Source: Amborella trichopoda (Eukaryota > Streptophyta > Magnoliopsida > Amborellales > Amborellaceae). Taken from it: a stretch of 64,000 nucleotides of DNA. This document shows positions 24,561 through 35,773 of this stretch, piece by piece; position 1 is the first letter of the stretch; the number at the start of each line of letters is the position of its first letter. Made by a program: the position numbers and the translations under genes. Location: positions 4,373,461-4,437,460 of the forward strand of contig NW_006499751.1 in the NCBI RefSeq assembly GCF_000471905.2. The letters run 5' to 3'. The notes under the pieces were generated by a model that was given only the letters and a program-made list of their open reading frames with translations, was not told where the DNA came from and did not search any database.

Positions 24561-25540
24561 CTGCTAATTGTGAGATGAAACGCCTTATGGCTTGTATGCG
24601 ACCTTATATCCCATGAATTTCTCTTATGTTTCGAGGAGAGGGCATTTCAGTGATGGCTCGTATTTTGGACGGGTCCACCTCAATGCCTCTTTGGCTTACT
24701 ATAAAGCCTAATAATTTTTCGGATTCAACCCCAAAGGCACATTTTTACGGTTTGAGTTGATGTTTTCGGAGCCTTTCGAAAATGGTTCTCAAGTTGGTGA
24801 GATGATCAGGCCTGGTCTTCGACTTGACCAGAATGTTGTCGACATAATCTTCCATGATGGTGTGTATTAAGTCGTGGAAGATGCTAATCATTGCTCGCTG
24901 ATAAGTTGCCCCTGCATTTTTGAGGTCGAAGAGCATGAGTTTGTTGCTGTAAGTTCCCCATTGCGTTATGAACGAAGTCTTGTTCTGGTCTTCTTCTGCC
25001 ATGAAGATCTGGTTGTAACCTGAGAAGCCATCCACGAATGACAACATCTCGTGCCCTGCAGTGTTGTCGACCAAGGCATCTATGTTTGGTAATGAAAACT
25101 TTTCATTTATACCTTGTTGAGGTCTCTGTAGTCAACACACAGTCAGATCCTCTTGTCTTTCTTAGGTACAACCACTATGTTGCCCAACTATTCTGAGTAA
25201 TCGACGGGGGTAATGAACTTCGCTTTGAGTTGCTTGTCGATTTCTTCTTTAATTTTAAGCTCAAGGTGGGTATTCTGACGTCGAAGTTTCTGCCTTACCG
25301 GCTTGGCCCCTTCATTGAATATTAGGTGATGTTGCACCAATGTAGGATCTAGCCCTGGAATATCATAGTATGGCCAGGTGAAGACATCGCGATATTCTTT
25401 GATAAAGGAAATCATATTTTCTCGCTCCTTAGGAGATAGGGAGGTTCCAAACTTGGTTAACCTTGGGTCCTTCTCAGTTCCTAGGTTTATGTCGATCATC
25501 TCTTCGATGATAGCTATTGGGTAACCATCGAGCATCTTCT
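24561..25540 (-). pseudogene. Retroelement 2: reverse transcriptase fossil
   Basis: The N-terminal part at 25188-25535 has DVFTWPYYDIPGLDP, KPVRQKLRRQNTHLELKIKE and FITPVDYSE, as in Tat RTs. The part at 24745-25074 has MLSFVDGFSGYNQI, the palm start with its conserved Asp, followed by LKNAGATYQRAM and the YVDN active-site block. Order and spacing agree with a full-length RT domain that is now broken. Confidence 0.88.
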
Positions 25541-26722
25541 TGAATTTCTCAACATGGGAAGTGAGTTCCTCAGGTTGAGGGATTTTTTCAGACTCTTAGC
25601 TCTCTTGATCTTCGTCTTGGTCATCCAATTCGTCATCATGGGTATTGTGCACCGTTATCGAGTTATCTTGAGTGTTCATCGTTTTTTAAAATTCTTTCTC
25701 ATTATTATCAGTTTTATCATGTTTTGATTTTTCAATGGTTTTTTAAATAACACAAGAGGTATCCCTTATGGGACTCATGAGAGAAATGTTGGGGACTGGA
25801 CGCGCAGGATGGTTGGATGGCCACCCTGCGCCTATCCGTTTTTTGGCACCGAGGACTTGAAGGTGTCGATGGTATGCTTCCAGCGATTCTCGAGATAGGG
25901 AAGTGATCGACCAATTCTGTTCCTGGGTTTGAATCAGTGGATGAGTACGCTTGGCTGTGTTAGAGCCGATTGTGTATACCTTCAAATCCAGGTCAGCAAA
26001 AAGATCTTCAATTCTCAATTCTTGTGTGTTCTGAGATGTGGAAGAAGAGTTATTCTGCGTTGGGGATTCAAGGATCGCCTTCGGTCGTTTTGAAGGACGG
26101 GCATCAAAAGGATTGATGCTTTGAATGCCTCCAGATACAAAGCCCAAATAGCTTGAAGTCTTCATCCGGCTTTGTAATAAGGTGAGAGAACACCCGAGAC
26201 CTCTTTGATTTCCATTTTCAATTTTGGCTTCGAATGATTCAAAAATTGCCTCCGTTACTCCTTGCCCTGGACTACCCAAGCCTTGGCTTGGTTGGAAGCC
26301 TTGGGAGAAGAGCATGTGGCAAGCTTCGAGGGACTCAAAATCGTACATTGGATAATGTTATCCATTGATGTAGAAGTTTGCAAAATTTGAAGAACAGAGT
26401 CACCGGCCTCTAGGCGTAAGGTGCCACAATCGGCTTGCTCTAAGGAAGCGAGTGGGATTTCTCTGAGCTCGACTCCTACAGCTAGCTTCCCATTATGTAT
26501 ACTAGGATTGAGAAAAGCAGGGGGTTCAGTAGATACCTTTGCGATGCCGTTTTTAGTTGGAAATTTGAGGCATTGATGGAGTGTAGAGGCGACCATGAGG
26601 TTTTCATATCGCAACGGTCTTCTTAACAGCATGTTGAAAGAAGGTTTTATCTCCAACACATAAAACTTCATCACTTGAACGGTAGGATCGATCTTGAGTG
26701 TGAGAGGCGGTATGCCTTCAGC
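25541..26722 (-). other. Retroelement 2: protease-to-RT linker with G-patch-like motif
   Basis: Two overlapping open stretches (26255-26674 and 25743-26348). The second contains FSQGFQPSQGLGSPGQG followed by VTEAI. This resembles the glycine-rich G-patch-like motif seen between protease and RT in plant Tat polyproteins. The remainder is Ser/Pro/Lys-rich and probably unstructured. Similar low-complexity sequence occurs in the corresponding place of element 1. Confidence 0.5.
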
Positions 26723-27214
26723 TTATCTTTTGGTTCTGTCGTATGTAGCGATAGTTAGTTGACATGGCTCGAAGTCATCCGGGCTTTTGCCTATCTTCTT
26801 TACTATTTTCATAGGCCATATGTTTAAGGATGCCCCATTATTAACAAGCATTCTTCGTATCTCATATCCTTGCATGAAGACGGTGATGTACAGAGGTTGG
26901 ACGTGAAATCGATTGAAGCTGGCTGGGATCTCATCGTCTGTGAACACGATTAATGTTAGTGCCATCAGTTGGTTGATCATTCTGCAATACTCATCCGGCT
27001 GTGTGTTGCTCGGAATGTGTGTATTAGCAAGAACCTTCTCGATGTGGGCTCTAAGTGCTGGTGAATTGGAGAGTAGCTCCAAGATGGAGATTTGAGCGTG
27101 GATCTTCCCTAGATGAGCAGGTAGATCGTAGGTGGTTGCAGATCCTTGAATTTCCTTGTTCGGCTCGTGATCTACGACCCCCACTGGTTGTTTGGTTTTT
27201 GAGGTATTTCCCAT
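26723..27214 (-). pseudogene. Retroelement 2: aspartic protease fossil
   Basis: Protease cuts the gag-pol polyprotein. The C-terminal part of this stretch shows MQGYEIRRMLVNNGASLNIW, the region of the family's D-[ST]-G-A-S active-site loop, followed by a hydrophobic strand. It lies between gag and RT, as expected for Ty3/gypsy elements. Confidence 0.7.
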
Positions 27215-29547
27215 TCTTTAGGCCATCAATTGAATGGGTTTGAACACTCGGCCTCTTCGAGTTAAGGAGTCGACCTTGCCAGCCTGAAGCTCGATAGGGT
27301 CAGCCCTAACAAGAGTAATGACATACTTTGGGGTGTTGGCCCCTTGTTTGGAAGATGATGCCTTTTCATTGGTCCTGACCATATCAATCTCTAGTATGTT
27401 ATCTTCGCATATTGGTCTCATTTGGGAAGGTTTTCGAGGTTTGGAGATAAAGGGCTTCCTCTTAGGAGGCTCAAAAGATCTTCTTCGGGTTCTTAAAAGT
27501 GATGATCACAAGCTAATATGATCTGACTGGGATTATCTTCTTCATCTCCACACTCAATCATGTGAATGACAACATTCTCTTTCGAGTTGTCTTGAGCTCC
27601 CGGCTTTTCTATCATTGTGAGGTGAAGATACCCATCATTTGATTAGGCTCTTCAACAGGTTGATTTCTAGATGCGACAATGATGTCCCCCCTATTGATTA
27701 ACCCTTGAATCACTCGTTTCAAATATATGCAGTTTTGAGTATCATGAGCATGGTTTTGATGTCATTTGCACCACCTATTCTTATCCATGACTTGAAATGG
27801 TGGTTCAGATGGTAGTGGGAGATAAACCTTATTCTTAGCCAAGAGTAATTCCAACACTTTTTCTAATGGGTCATTGAGAGGGGTGAAATTATCCTCTTGC
27901 ATTTGGTTATTAATTTTGAGCGTTGGCTCTAGGCAGACCCCTTCGATTTTGATTCTGATTGTTGCGTTGAGTAGTTGGCGATGATCTCATTAACCTGACC
28001 GGAAGGATTTCCCTTGTTTTTGTTCTTATTTTGGGAAGCTGTTATCGGTTTGTTGTCGGGCTTAGTGCTGAGGGGTATCCCTTTGGCCCTTTCATATCGA
28101 GCCACCCGCTCGATCATGGAGTTGAAAGAGTGGGGGATAAAACCTTGGCTGAAGAAGGTTTTGTACTCGGGAGCAGCATTCTCTGAGACTATGGAGATCT
28201 TGGCTTGGTCGGTAAGTGGACATTCTATGACCCTCATTGCCGCCTCGCATAATCAACTGATGAAATCCTCAAAGGATTCTCCTGGGTTTTGTTTTGTTGC
28301 ACTGAGTTCGTGTAGGGAGAGAGGTCTTAGTGTCGACCCGCACTAGTGAGAGAAGAATAGGTTGAACATTTCGTCTTGAATGATGTGTGGTCGAGCGGAC
28401 ATTGTTCTCTGATGCCAGTACAAGGCCTCACTGGTCAATGTTTGTGAAAAGATGACATTCAGTTGGTTAGGCCTATCCCGCAAAGCTCAAACGGAGAGGA
28501 GGTACGCGTTGACTTGAGTATCTGGATCGCTCTTCCCATTGACCTTGTTTCCAAATTCTAGGACGACAAATCCTAGGGAAAGGTCTTCCATGCCTCCAAG
28601 GGTCTCATGAACATAGGCCTTTGGGGGTAGAATTTCATGCATGCCCGTTCTTACAATCATATCCTGCATTGCTTTTAAGGTGCCTTCTTGTTGAGTATTT
28701 GGCATGACAGTAGGCTCACTAGTTGGTGGGTTCCCATGCGTAGACTAATAAGTTGAAACTTGGGGTATATGTTGGCCTGCATAGGCTTGAGATTCATGAG
28801 CCGCAGTCACCAGGGCTATTTGATACATTGGTGCCTAAGGGGCATACTGACCCATAGGAGTCGCCACCGGTTGCGGCAATTTCACGGTTTGTTGAACCGG
28901 ATGAACCAGAGGGATCGATTGAAGAATCGGCTGACTCGGGTGTGTTAAGGGTTGACCTATACCACTAACTTGGTTTGGGATCGACCTGTAAGATGGGGTA
29001 TGAACAGTGTAACCTAGGTCAACTAGACTTTTGAGGGTAGCTTGGACGCCTATCTCGCCTAAGGGTCGGTTTCAGTCGACACCTCTACTTCGTACAGTGT
29101 TCAGGATATCAAGAGTTGTACTATGGTGGCTTTAGGTTGGGTTAGATCCTCTAGACCTAGGTGGGTCTTGGTTTTGAGATCAATGCACCTCAGAGTTATA
29201 TTGGTTCGAGTTACGGAATTGGCTTTAGATGTTGCATAAATTTCTTCCCTCACTCGACTTCTACTTTGGTTGCCTAAAATCCCCTGTAGGACTACTCCTG
29301 GTCGGAGTCTCTGACTATTCAAGGGTTTTCGAGCGGAGCCGTATTTTTGGGCCATACAGATCTCAGGATTAGGAGTGGATTCTTGGGACTCTGCTTCTAA
29401 TTGAAGATTTGGGCATTGGATAATGGATTGTCCTGAGGTCTGTCGATAACTCCAAGGGATTACAGCATACTGGTCCAAAGGTTTGGGCAAGTTAGGCTTA
29501 GAGTCGACTATGGAGCAATCATCATGATCATCTTGAGTGACTGCCAT
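27215..29547 (-). pseudogene. Retroelement 2: gag fossil
   Basis: A candidate gag start, MAVTQDDHDD, is at 29547. The region 27929-28237 encodes an E-Y-K-T-F-F-S-Q-G-F core and an R-V-A-R-Y-E-R-A-K-G motif, matching the C-terminal half of plant Ty3/gypsy gag. 28487-28705 resembles the preceding helical part. A Cys/His-type motif (C-x(2)-H ... H-D-T-x-x-C pattern) can be recognised near 27.68-27.78 kb, the counterpart of the one near 11.2 kb in element 1. Broken at several places. Confidence 0.7.
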
Positions 29548-29574
29548 GGTGATTTCTTTTGGCTGGGTTCTAAA

Positions 29575-29810
29575 ATCTAGTCTTAGGTAAGATCTAAACT
29601 CAATGACTTAGGGCAAACCTAGCCTGACACTAGGGGCAAAAACCTTAGCTAAGACCTAGGCTAAGACTAGACTAGAACCTAAACTTACTAGACTCAATGG
29701 ATTTTGGTTAAGACCCTGAACTAGGGTAAGCCTAGTCTAGCTCTAGAGGCAACTCTTAAGCTTAGACCTATGCTAGAACCTAGACTAAGATCTAGACTAG
29801 ATGGTGCACG
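29575..29810. repeat. CTAG-rich degenerate repeat in the leader
   Basis: About fifteen CTAG tetramers in 235 bp, in contexts such as CCTAGGCTAAGACTAGACTA and ATCTAGACTAGA. The unit is very short and irregular (about 10-14 bp, consensus near AACCTAGACTAAG). CTAG is self-complementary, so either strand gives the same motif. Confidence 0.75.
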
Positions 29811-30140
29811 AGTCTCGGCTCGGACCAAGAGTGGGTCTAGGTTTGGAGGGGTAAGCAACCCTAATGTATTTTTCTTATTTTTTAAAATTTTTAATCTTTT
29901 TAATTTTGATGAAACACAGTTAAACTAAGTACGGTCAAAGAAGGGAAATATGATTTCAGTAAAAATTAACAAACTAAAATAAAATCAAAAGGGCAAAAAT
30001 AGAACAGATCTATCTGAAGCAAAATATTTTTTTATATTTTTTAAAAATTTTATTTTAGGTAAAACATTGGTCAATAGGGAGCCAAAGTTCCCTGAAATGG
30101 TCCTGTGGGGTCTTATAAATTTTCTGGGACCCTTGCAGTT

Positions 30141-30163
30141 GGGCGACACGGGTGGTGTCGCCC
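30141..30163. repeat. Leader hairpin 1 and its degenerate neighbour
   Basis: GGGCGACAC at 30141-30149 and GTGTCGCCC at 30155-30163 form a perfect 9-bp stem with a 5-nt loop. A weaker relative (GAGCGACAC ... GTGCTGCTC) lies at 30196-30218. Confidence 0.7.
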
Positions 30164-30471
30164 AGGTGGCACTAGTGGTGTTGCCCTTACAGGGTGAGCG
30201 ACACGGCTGGTGCTGCTCAAAACTTATTTTATTTTATATTTTTATAATGTGGGGTCCTAGAATTTTTAAACTTGCAAGAAGTATGAAATAAAAATATTTA
30301 TGATGAAATAAATTAAAATAAGGTAAAATAGAAAAGCCTTGATTGAACAGAAAAATATTTGTTTTGTATTTTTTAAAATTTTACTTTGATCTGAATTTTT
30401 TTTTGGAGTCACAAAAGAGTCCCTAGAATAGATCCACAAAGTTCCAAAGGTTTCTGAGACCTTTGAATTTC

Positions 30472-30490
30472 GCGACATTGGGAGTGTCGC
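30472..30490. repeat. Leader hairpin 2
   Basis: GCGACA at 30472-30477 and TGTCGC at 30485-30490 give a 6-bp stem with a 7-nt loop. The stem carries the same GCGACA word as hairpin 1, so the two look like related copies. Confidence 0.6.
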
Positions 30491-30503
30491 CTAGAAAAAG
30501 CAA

Positions 30504-30523
30504 GGTTTCGGAGCACCGAAACC
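30504..30523. repeat. Leader hairpin 3
   Basis: GGTTTCGG at 30504-30511 and CCGAAACC at 30516-30523 form a perfect 8-bp stem with an AGCA loop (TGCT on the element's own strand), about 100-120 nt inside the primer-binding site. Confidence 0.65.
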
Positions 30524-30625
30524 CTGGATTCTAGTCACAGCCGACTTTGGGACTTTTTGTGACTGAAAACAGTGAAAACTAGTAAATAAAAATCATATTT
30601 TGAAGCTCCGATCAATCTTGAAATA

Positions 30626-30643
30626 GCCCCACGGTAGGCACCA
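30626..30643 (-). promoter_or_regulatory. Retroelement 2: primer-binding site
   Basis: On the minus strand, three bases inside the LTR end, the sequence reads TGGTGCCTACCGTGGGGC. It starts with TGG, complementary to the CCA tail of a tRNA, at the position where minus-strand DNA synthesis is primed. I have not assigned the tRNA. Confidence 0.75.
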
Positions 30644-30646
30644 AAT

Positions 30647-31655
30647 TGTTTATGATGAAAATCTGACAGATCTTCTGATGAAGATCTCTCGAATTTTAAC
30701 ACCTTAAACTAATTAAAAAGATGTAAATAAAGTGGTAGAGAAAGTGGGACAGATCAAATTCAGATTTGAGGCCATATTTGCTTGAAATCGAGCAAATCTG
30801 GGACATATCGAATTTAGATTTGAGGCCATATTTGCCTGAAATCGAAGAAATCTACTCTTACATCTGTGGCAGAGCAAGCATGATCCAGAGCATTAAAATA
30901 CGATTTTTAATGACAACTTAACATATCAAAAAAAAGAAGAAGAAGTAAAACAGGAAAAAAAGAATTTAGGGTTTCTATCTTATCTAGGGTTTTCAATCTA
31001 GAGATTTTTTCTAAAACTGTCGGTCTTTCTCAGGGTATGGAGGAGAATTTCTTTAGTTTTCTCAGGGTATGGAGGAGAATTATCTCTAGACGTTGAATAT
31101 GAATTCTGATATTTTTTTCTAATTTTTTTGGGATTTTTGGGGACTTTGCCTAAATTTTTAGAAATTTTCTAAGGGGTTTTTCTATTTTTGGTATTTTTAG
31201 GTAATTTCCTAATTTCAAGAATTTTTAATGTTTTTTTGGTATCATTTTCTCTCTCCTTTTGGGTTAGGGAGATAGGGTGTTTATGAGTGATTCAATTGGT
31301 GATTTTTTCTAAATTTTTTGGAATTTTTTTGGATTTTTTTTTTTTATCTTGAAGTTTTAACCTTATCAAATTAAAAAAAACATGTTTATTGTGTCATTAG
31401 ATGCGTTGACTGCATCATCAGCCTGCGTCTGGGCCTGTTGGGCCCGTTACAGCACGACCCGCGGCCCGACAGTTGGGTCTCACATGGACTTAATTGTCAT
31501 TTATTATATCTATTTATCCGTAGGTCCGATTCAAATGATTCTTGGGATAGGAATTGGATAGTTTTAGGGTAATTAAATTGGGTCTACTAGGATCATCTCG
31601 TCCCAAGGGTTAAAAAAACCATAAAATTTGCCAGATTTAAAATGGGGTGTCTACA
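30647..31655 (-). repeat. Retroelement 2: 5' LTR (right copy)
   Basis: A 1009-bp LTR. On the minus strand it begins TGTAGACACCCCATTTT and ends TTTCATCATAAACA, giving the standard TG...CA ends. It contains a tandem duplication of about 60 bp not in the other LTR (two copies of a GGGACA(G/T)ATC...TTTGAGGCCATATTTGC segment between about 30748 and 30850). This must have arisen after insertion or been lost from the left copy. Confidence 0.92.
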
Positions 31656-34600
31656 AAAGTTAACAACCCCTTAAAATACAAAGGTTAAAGTTAAAAGGGG
31701 TTGTGATGGGTGTATTTATAAAAAACATCATTACTTGTTGTTTTTAAAAAAAATTTAACAGGTAACTTAACCACAAAGCAAGGGCAAATTTGAAATTTTT
31801 ACAAAAGCACAAGGGCATTTTGGAAGTTAGTGTCCTAGAATTTTATTTGTAGAGTATCACTGACTTTTATTTAAAATTTCAACTTGACCCTTTATGGAGA
31901 TGACAAAGTACCCCTTGTCTTGTAGTAATATTTACAAAATTACCCTTATTTAATGATGAAGATATCACATAAAGAAAGTTTTTTTAAAAGATAGACTATA
32001 AAATTAGTAAATCCACCTTTTACAACGCTCTTTATCTTTAACCTTAGTAATTTGAAGGGTTGTGAAGTTTTGATTATCCCTTAGTGATAGGGATTGTTTA
32101 GAGTTAACAACCCCTCAAAATACAAAGGTTAAAGTTAGAAGGGGTTGTGATTGATGTGTTGATCAAAATGATCACTATTTTTTGTTTAAAAGTTTATTTT
32201 AATTAGTAACTTAATCATTAAGAAAGAGTAAATTTGACATTTTTTAAAAAGTACAATGGCATTTTAGAAGTTAGTGGCTTGGAATTTTATTTATAGAGTG
32301 CCTTTGTCTTTTAGTAAAAATTTCAACTTTACTTTTTATGGAGATGACAAAAGTATCCTTTGTCTTGAAGTAATATTTACAAAATTGCCCTTACTTAATG
32401 AAGAAGATGTCATAAAAAGTTACTATTTTAAAAAATAGACTACAAAAATTAGTAAATCCAGCCTTCATAACTCTCTCTATCTTTAACCTTTGTAATGCGA
32501 AGGGTTGAAAAGTTTAGATTATCCCTTAGTTTTGGGATTTGTCGAGAGTTAACATCCCCTCAAAATACAAAGGTTAAAGTTAGAAGGGGTTGTGATGGGT
32601 GTGTTTATAAAAAAAATATCATTAGTTTTTGTTTAAAAAATTATTTTAATAGGTGGCTAAACCATTAAGCAAGAGCAAATTTGAAATTTTCCCAAAAGTA
32701 CAATGGTATTTTTCAATTTAGTGTATTAGAATTTTATTTGTAGAGCGTCGTTTTCTTTTATTTAAAAAATTCAATTTTACCCTTTATGGAGATGACAAAA
32801 GTACCCCTTTTCTGATTGTAATATTTACAAATTTGACCTTAACGATGAAAATATCAGAAAAAGTAACGTTTTTAAGAAAATAGACTACAAAATTAGTAAA
32901 TCCACCTTTCACAACTCTCACTATCTTTCTAACCTTTGTAATTTCAATGGTTGTGAAGGTTAGATTATCCCTTAGAGATAAGGTTTGCCTAGAGTTAACA
33001 ACCACACAAAATACAAAGGTTAAAAGTTAGAAGGAGTTGTGATAGGTGTGGTTACCAAAAAGATCAGTACTTTTTGTTTAAAAATTATTTGAACAGGTAA
33101 CATATACAATAAACGACGATAAATTTGAAATTTTTACAAAAGTACAATGGCATTTTAAAAGTCAGTATCCTAAAATTGTATTTATTGACTGCCGTTGTTT
33201 TTTAGTAAAAATTTCAACTTTACCCTCTATGGAGGTGAGAAAAGTTTCCCTTGTCTAGTAGTAATATTAACGAAAATGCCCATACATAACGATGAAGACA
33301 TCACAAACAGAAACATTTTTAAAAAAATATTATAAAATTAATAAATCTAACCTTCACAACTCTGTCTATCTTTAGCCCTTGTAATTTGAAGGGTTGTGAA
33401 GTTTAGATTGTCCTTCGGTGGTAGGGTATATCTAGAGTCAACAACCCCTCAAAATACAAAGGTTAAATTTAGAAGGGTCGTGATGGGTGTGTTTATAAAA
33501 TAGATCATTACTCTTTGTTTAAAAATTTAATTTAATCTGAAACTTAACTATTAAGCAAATGCAAATTTGAAATTTGTAGAGTGCCTTGACTTTTAGTTAA
33601 AATTTCAACTTTACCCTTTATGAAATGGCAAAGTATCCCTTGTCATATAGTAATATTTACAAAATTATCCTTACTTAATGATGAAGATATAACAAAGCGT
33701 AACGGCAAATTTGAAATTTTTACAAAATTACAATTGCATTTTGGAAGTTAGTATCCCAAAATTTTATATGTAGAGTGCCCTTGTCTTTTAGTAAGAATTT
33801 CAACTTTACCCATTATGGAGATGATCAAAGTACCCTTTGTCTTGTAGCAATATTTACAAAGTTTCCCATACATAATGATGAAGTTATCACAACAAGTCAC
33901 ATTTTTAAAAAATTACACTACAAAATTAATAAATCCACTCTACACAACTCTCTCTATCTTTAAACTTAGTAATTTGAAGGTTTATGAAGTTTAGATTATG
34001 CTTTAGTGATAGGGTTTGTCTAAAGTTAACGACCCCTCAAAATATAAATGTTAAAGTTAGAAGGGGTTGTGATGGGTGTGTTTATCAAAATGATCAATAT
34101 TTTTTGTTTATTTTAATAGGCAACTTAATCATTAAGCAATAGCAAATTTGAAATTTTTATAAAAGTACAATGGCATTTTGGAAGTTAATGGCCTAGAATC
34201 TTATTTATAGAGTGCCCTTGTTTTTTAGTAAAAATTTCAACTTTACCTTTTATGGAGATGGCAAAAGTATCCCTTGTCTTGAACTAATATTTACAAATTT
34301 GCCCTTACTTAAGGATGATGATATCACAAAGAGTAACATTTGTAAAAAAATAGACTAAAAAATTAGTAAATCCATCCTTCATAATTCTCTTTATCTTTAA
34401 TCTTTGTAATTTGAAGGGTTGTAAAGTTTAGATTATCCCTTAGTAATAGGATTTGTCTAGAGTTAACAACCACACAACATATAAAGGTTAAAGTTGGAAG
34501 GGATTTTGATAGGTGTATTTATCAAAATGATCATCATTTTTTGTTAAAAAATTATTTTAATCGGTAACTTAACCAATAAGTAAAGGGAAATTTGAAATTT

Positions 34601-35773
34601 TTAAAAAACTACAATGGCAATTTGGTAGTTAGGGTCTTGGAATTTTATTTGTATGGTGCTCTTGTCTCTTAGTAAAAATTTCAACTTTATCCTTTATGGA
34701 GATGACAAAAATACCCCTTATCCTGTAGTAATATTTACAAAATTTCTCCTACTTAATAATGGAGATATCACAAAAAGTTACTTTTTAAAAAAAATAGAAT
34801 ACAAATCTGCCCCTCAGAAATCTCTTTATCTTAAACCTTTATAATTTGAAGGGTTGTGAAGTTTAGATTATGCCATAGTGAAAGTGTTTGTCTAGAGTTA
34901 ACAACTTTTCAAAATACAAAGTTTAAAGTTAGAAGGGGTTGTGATGCGTGTGTTTATCAAAGTGATCATTATTTTTTGTTTAAGAAATTGTAACTTAACT
35001 ATTAAGCAAGGGCAAATTTGAAATTTTTACAAAAGTACAATGACATTTCAGAAGTTAGTGTCATGAAATATTATTTGTAAAGTGCTCTTTTCTTTTAGTG
35101 AGAAGTTTAACTTTACCTTTTTTAAGATATCAAAAGTACCCCTTATCTTGTAGTAATATTTACAAATTTGCCCTTACTTAATATTGAAGATAGCACAAAA
35201 AGTAACTTTTTTAAAAATAGACTACAAAATTAGTAAATTCATCATTCATAACTCTTTCAATGTTTTAACCTTTGTAATTTGAAGGGTTGTGAAGTTTAGA
35301 TTATCCCATAGTGATAAGGTTTGTCTAGAGTTAACAACCCCTCAAAATAGAGAGGTTAAAGTTAGAAGGGGTTGTGATGGGTGCGTTTATCAAATATATC
35401 ATTACTTTTTGTTTAAAAAAATATTTTAACAGGTAACTTAACCATTGAGCATGAGAAAATTAGAACTTTCTAAAAAAGTACAATGTCATTTTTGAAATTA
35501 GTGTCCTGAAATTTTGTTTGTGGAGTGCCCTTATCTTTTGGTAAAAATTTCAACTTTATCCTTTATGGAGATGACAAAAGTACCCCTTATCTTGTTGTAA
35601 TATTCACATAATTTCCCTCACTTATTGATGAAGATAACATAAAAAGTAACTTTAAAAAAAACAAGACTACAAAATTAGTAAATCCACCCTTCACAATTAT
35701 CTATATCTTTAACCTTTGTAATTTGAAGGGTTATGATGTTTAGATTGTCCCTTAGTGATAGGGTTTGTCTAGA
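31656..35773. repeat. HOR copy 1
   Basis: Starts with a C-type monomer directly at the retroelement 2 junction (C landmark 31855). E is at 32527, A at 33001, B at 33495 with its composite junction near 33703. A second A-like CCACACAACATA at 34470 is unusual. F is at 35460. Length about 4.1 kb. Confidence 0.75.

Larger units (their letters stand above)
29548..30625 (-). other. Retroelement 2: untranslated leader
   Basis: About 1.1 kb between the primer-binding site and the gag start. It contains a CTAG-rich block at 29575-29810, A/T-rich tracts at 29.87-30.05 and 30.22-30.42 kb, and at least three hairpins listed separately. No coding potential on the minus strand is apparent. Long leaders are usual in this lineage. 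Confidence 0.7.
18987..31655 (-). mobile_element. Retroelement 2: Ty3/gypsy Tat-lineage LTR retrotransposon fossil, both LTRs present
   Basis: A 12.7-kb insertion on the minus strand. Reading from right to left it has 5' LTR, primer-binding site, leader with hairpins, gag, protease, a linker with a G-patch-like motif, RT, RNase H, a second RNase H region, integrase, a 3' UTR with tandem repeats, and 3' LTR. Satellite TCTAGAGT on the left continues as AAAGTTAACAACC on the right. The last five bases AGAGT and first five AAAGT look like a 5-bp target duplication with one difference, so it inserted directly into the satellite. All main parts are present but the coding region is broken at well over ten places. 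By eye about 14 of the first 126 aligned LTR bases differ, so the insertion is old. Confidence 0.92.

Noticed and set aside
5834-31655. The two retroelements as parts of one element split by satellite
   Set aside because: They are in opposite orientation, both contain RT and two RNase H regions, and their leaders and 5' ends are unrelated.
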